Positions 63,894 through 64,000 of a stretch of 64,000 nt of DNA are shown here, one piece after another; the first letter of the stretch is position 1, and each line of letters opens with the position of its first letter. The stretch comes from Dasyornis broadbenti (Eukaryota > Chordata > Aves > Passeriformes > Dasyornithidae): NCBI GenBank assembly GCA_013397935.1, contig VZRN01004254.1, positions 2,489,846 through 2,553,845 of the forward strand. The letters are read 5' to 3'. Position numbers and translations under genes: made by a program. Below the pieces are notes generated by a model. That model was not told where the DNA came from and ran no database searches. It saw only the letters and a program-made list of their open reading frames with translations.

Positions 63894-64000
63894 TTTCACA
63901 GAATATTCTGAGTTGAAAGGGACCCATAAGAATCATCAAAGCCCAACTCCTGGCCCTGCACAGGACAGCAACAACATTCACACCATGTGCCTGAGAACAT
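63894..64000 (-). mobile_element. CR1 LINE 3' end, cut by window edge
   Basis: Reversed CR1 3' untranslated sequence. On the plus strand it starts TTTCACAGAATATTCTGAG, then GTTGAAAGGGACCCATAAG, CCCAACTCCTGGCCCTGCAC, and ends in CACCATGTGCCTGAGAACAT at the last base. This wording is typical of a common avian CR1 subfamily and differs from that of the older element at 6952-7099. The element continues beyond 64000. Confidence 0.92.

Noticed and set aside
1..64000. tRNA, rRNA, CRISPR array, bacterial operon or endogenous retrovirus
   Set aside because: No clover-leaf box pairs, rRNA words, regularly spaced repeats, prokaryotic gene order, or gag/pol/env-like frames were seen on either strand.

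Overview
The window looks like a non-coding, AT-rich piece of a vertebrate nuclear genome, most likely a bird. The evidence is three loci of CR1 LINE sequence (four element copies) with avian-type 3' tails built on ATTCTGTG/ATTCTATG, otherwise low interspersed-repeat content, one degraded MIR-like tRNA-derived SINE, and long unique AT-rich stretches with many A or T homopolymers. Two short runs of N show a draft assembly. I found no prokaryotic or viral operon structure, no CRISPR array, no tRNA or rRNA, and no open frame I can assign to a host protein family. The longest frames (about 100-167 codons) are either antisense to CR1, sit in GC-rich DNA where stops are rare, or have no recognisable domain. 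The window is best read as intergenic or deep intronic DNA.

Layout. 1-6951: unique AT-rich DNA with a small tandem duplication and, near 6.1-6.7 kb, a patch of overlapping unassigned open frames. 6952-8698: a CR1-into-CR1 nested insertion. A minus-strand CR1 is split at 7099/8074 by a younger plus-strand CR1 that keeps a decayed piece of reverse transcriptase with the A-D-D catalytic box; the 5-base word AACTT is present at both ends. 8699-15400: unique DNA. 15420-15810: a CpG-enriched patch ending in an AP-1-containing inverted repeat. 15811-23787: unique DNA with a 7-N gap flanked by the same sequence on both sides. 23788-23933: MIR-like SINE. 24270-24633: CR1, plus strand. 24634-41090: unique DNA with several candidate regulatory clusters and a strong G-quadruplex motif. 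41100-41640: a GC-rich, CpG-rich island. 44040-45110: a second, milder CpG-enriched block. 45111-63894: unique DNA with a perfect 11-bp hairpin, a G/T-rich tract and a gap next to a C homopolymer. 63894-64000: the 3' end of another CR1, cut by the window edge.

The only protein-coding material I can name is dead CR1 reverse transcriptase, so no genes here act together. The places most likely to carry function are the GC-rich island near 41.3 kb, the CpG-enriched blocks near 15.5 and 44.5 kb, and a few homeobox-site-rich stretches. All of these need comparison with other bird genomes. I did not find a convincing new biological system.
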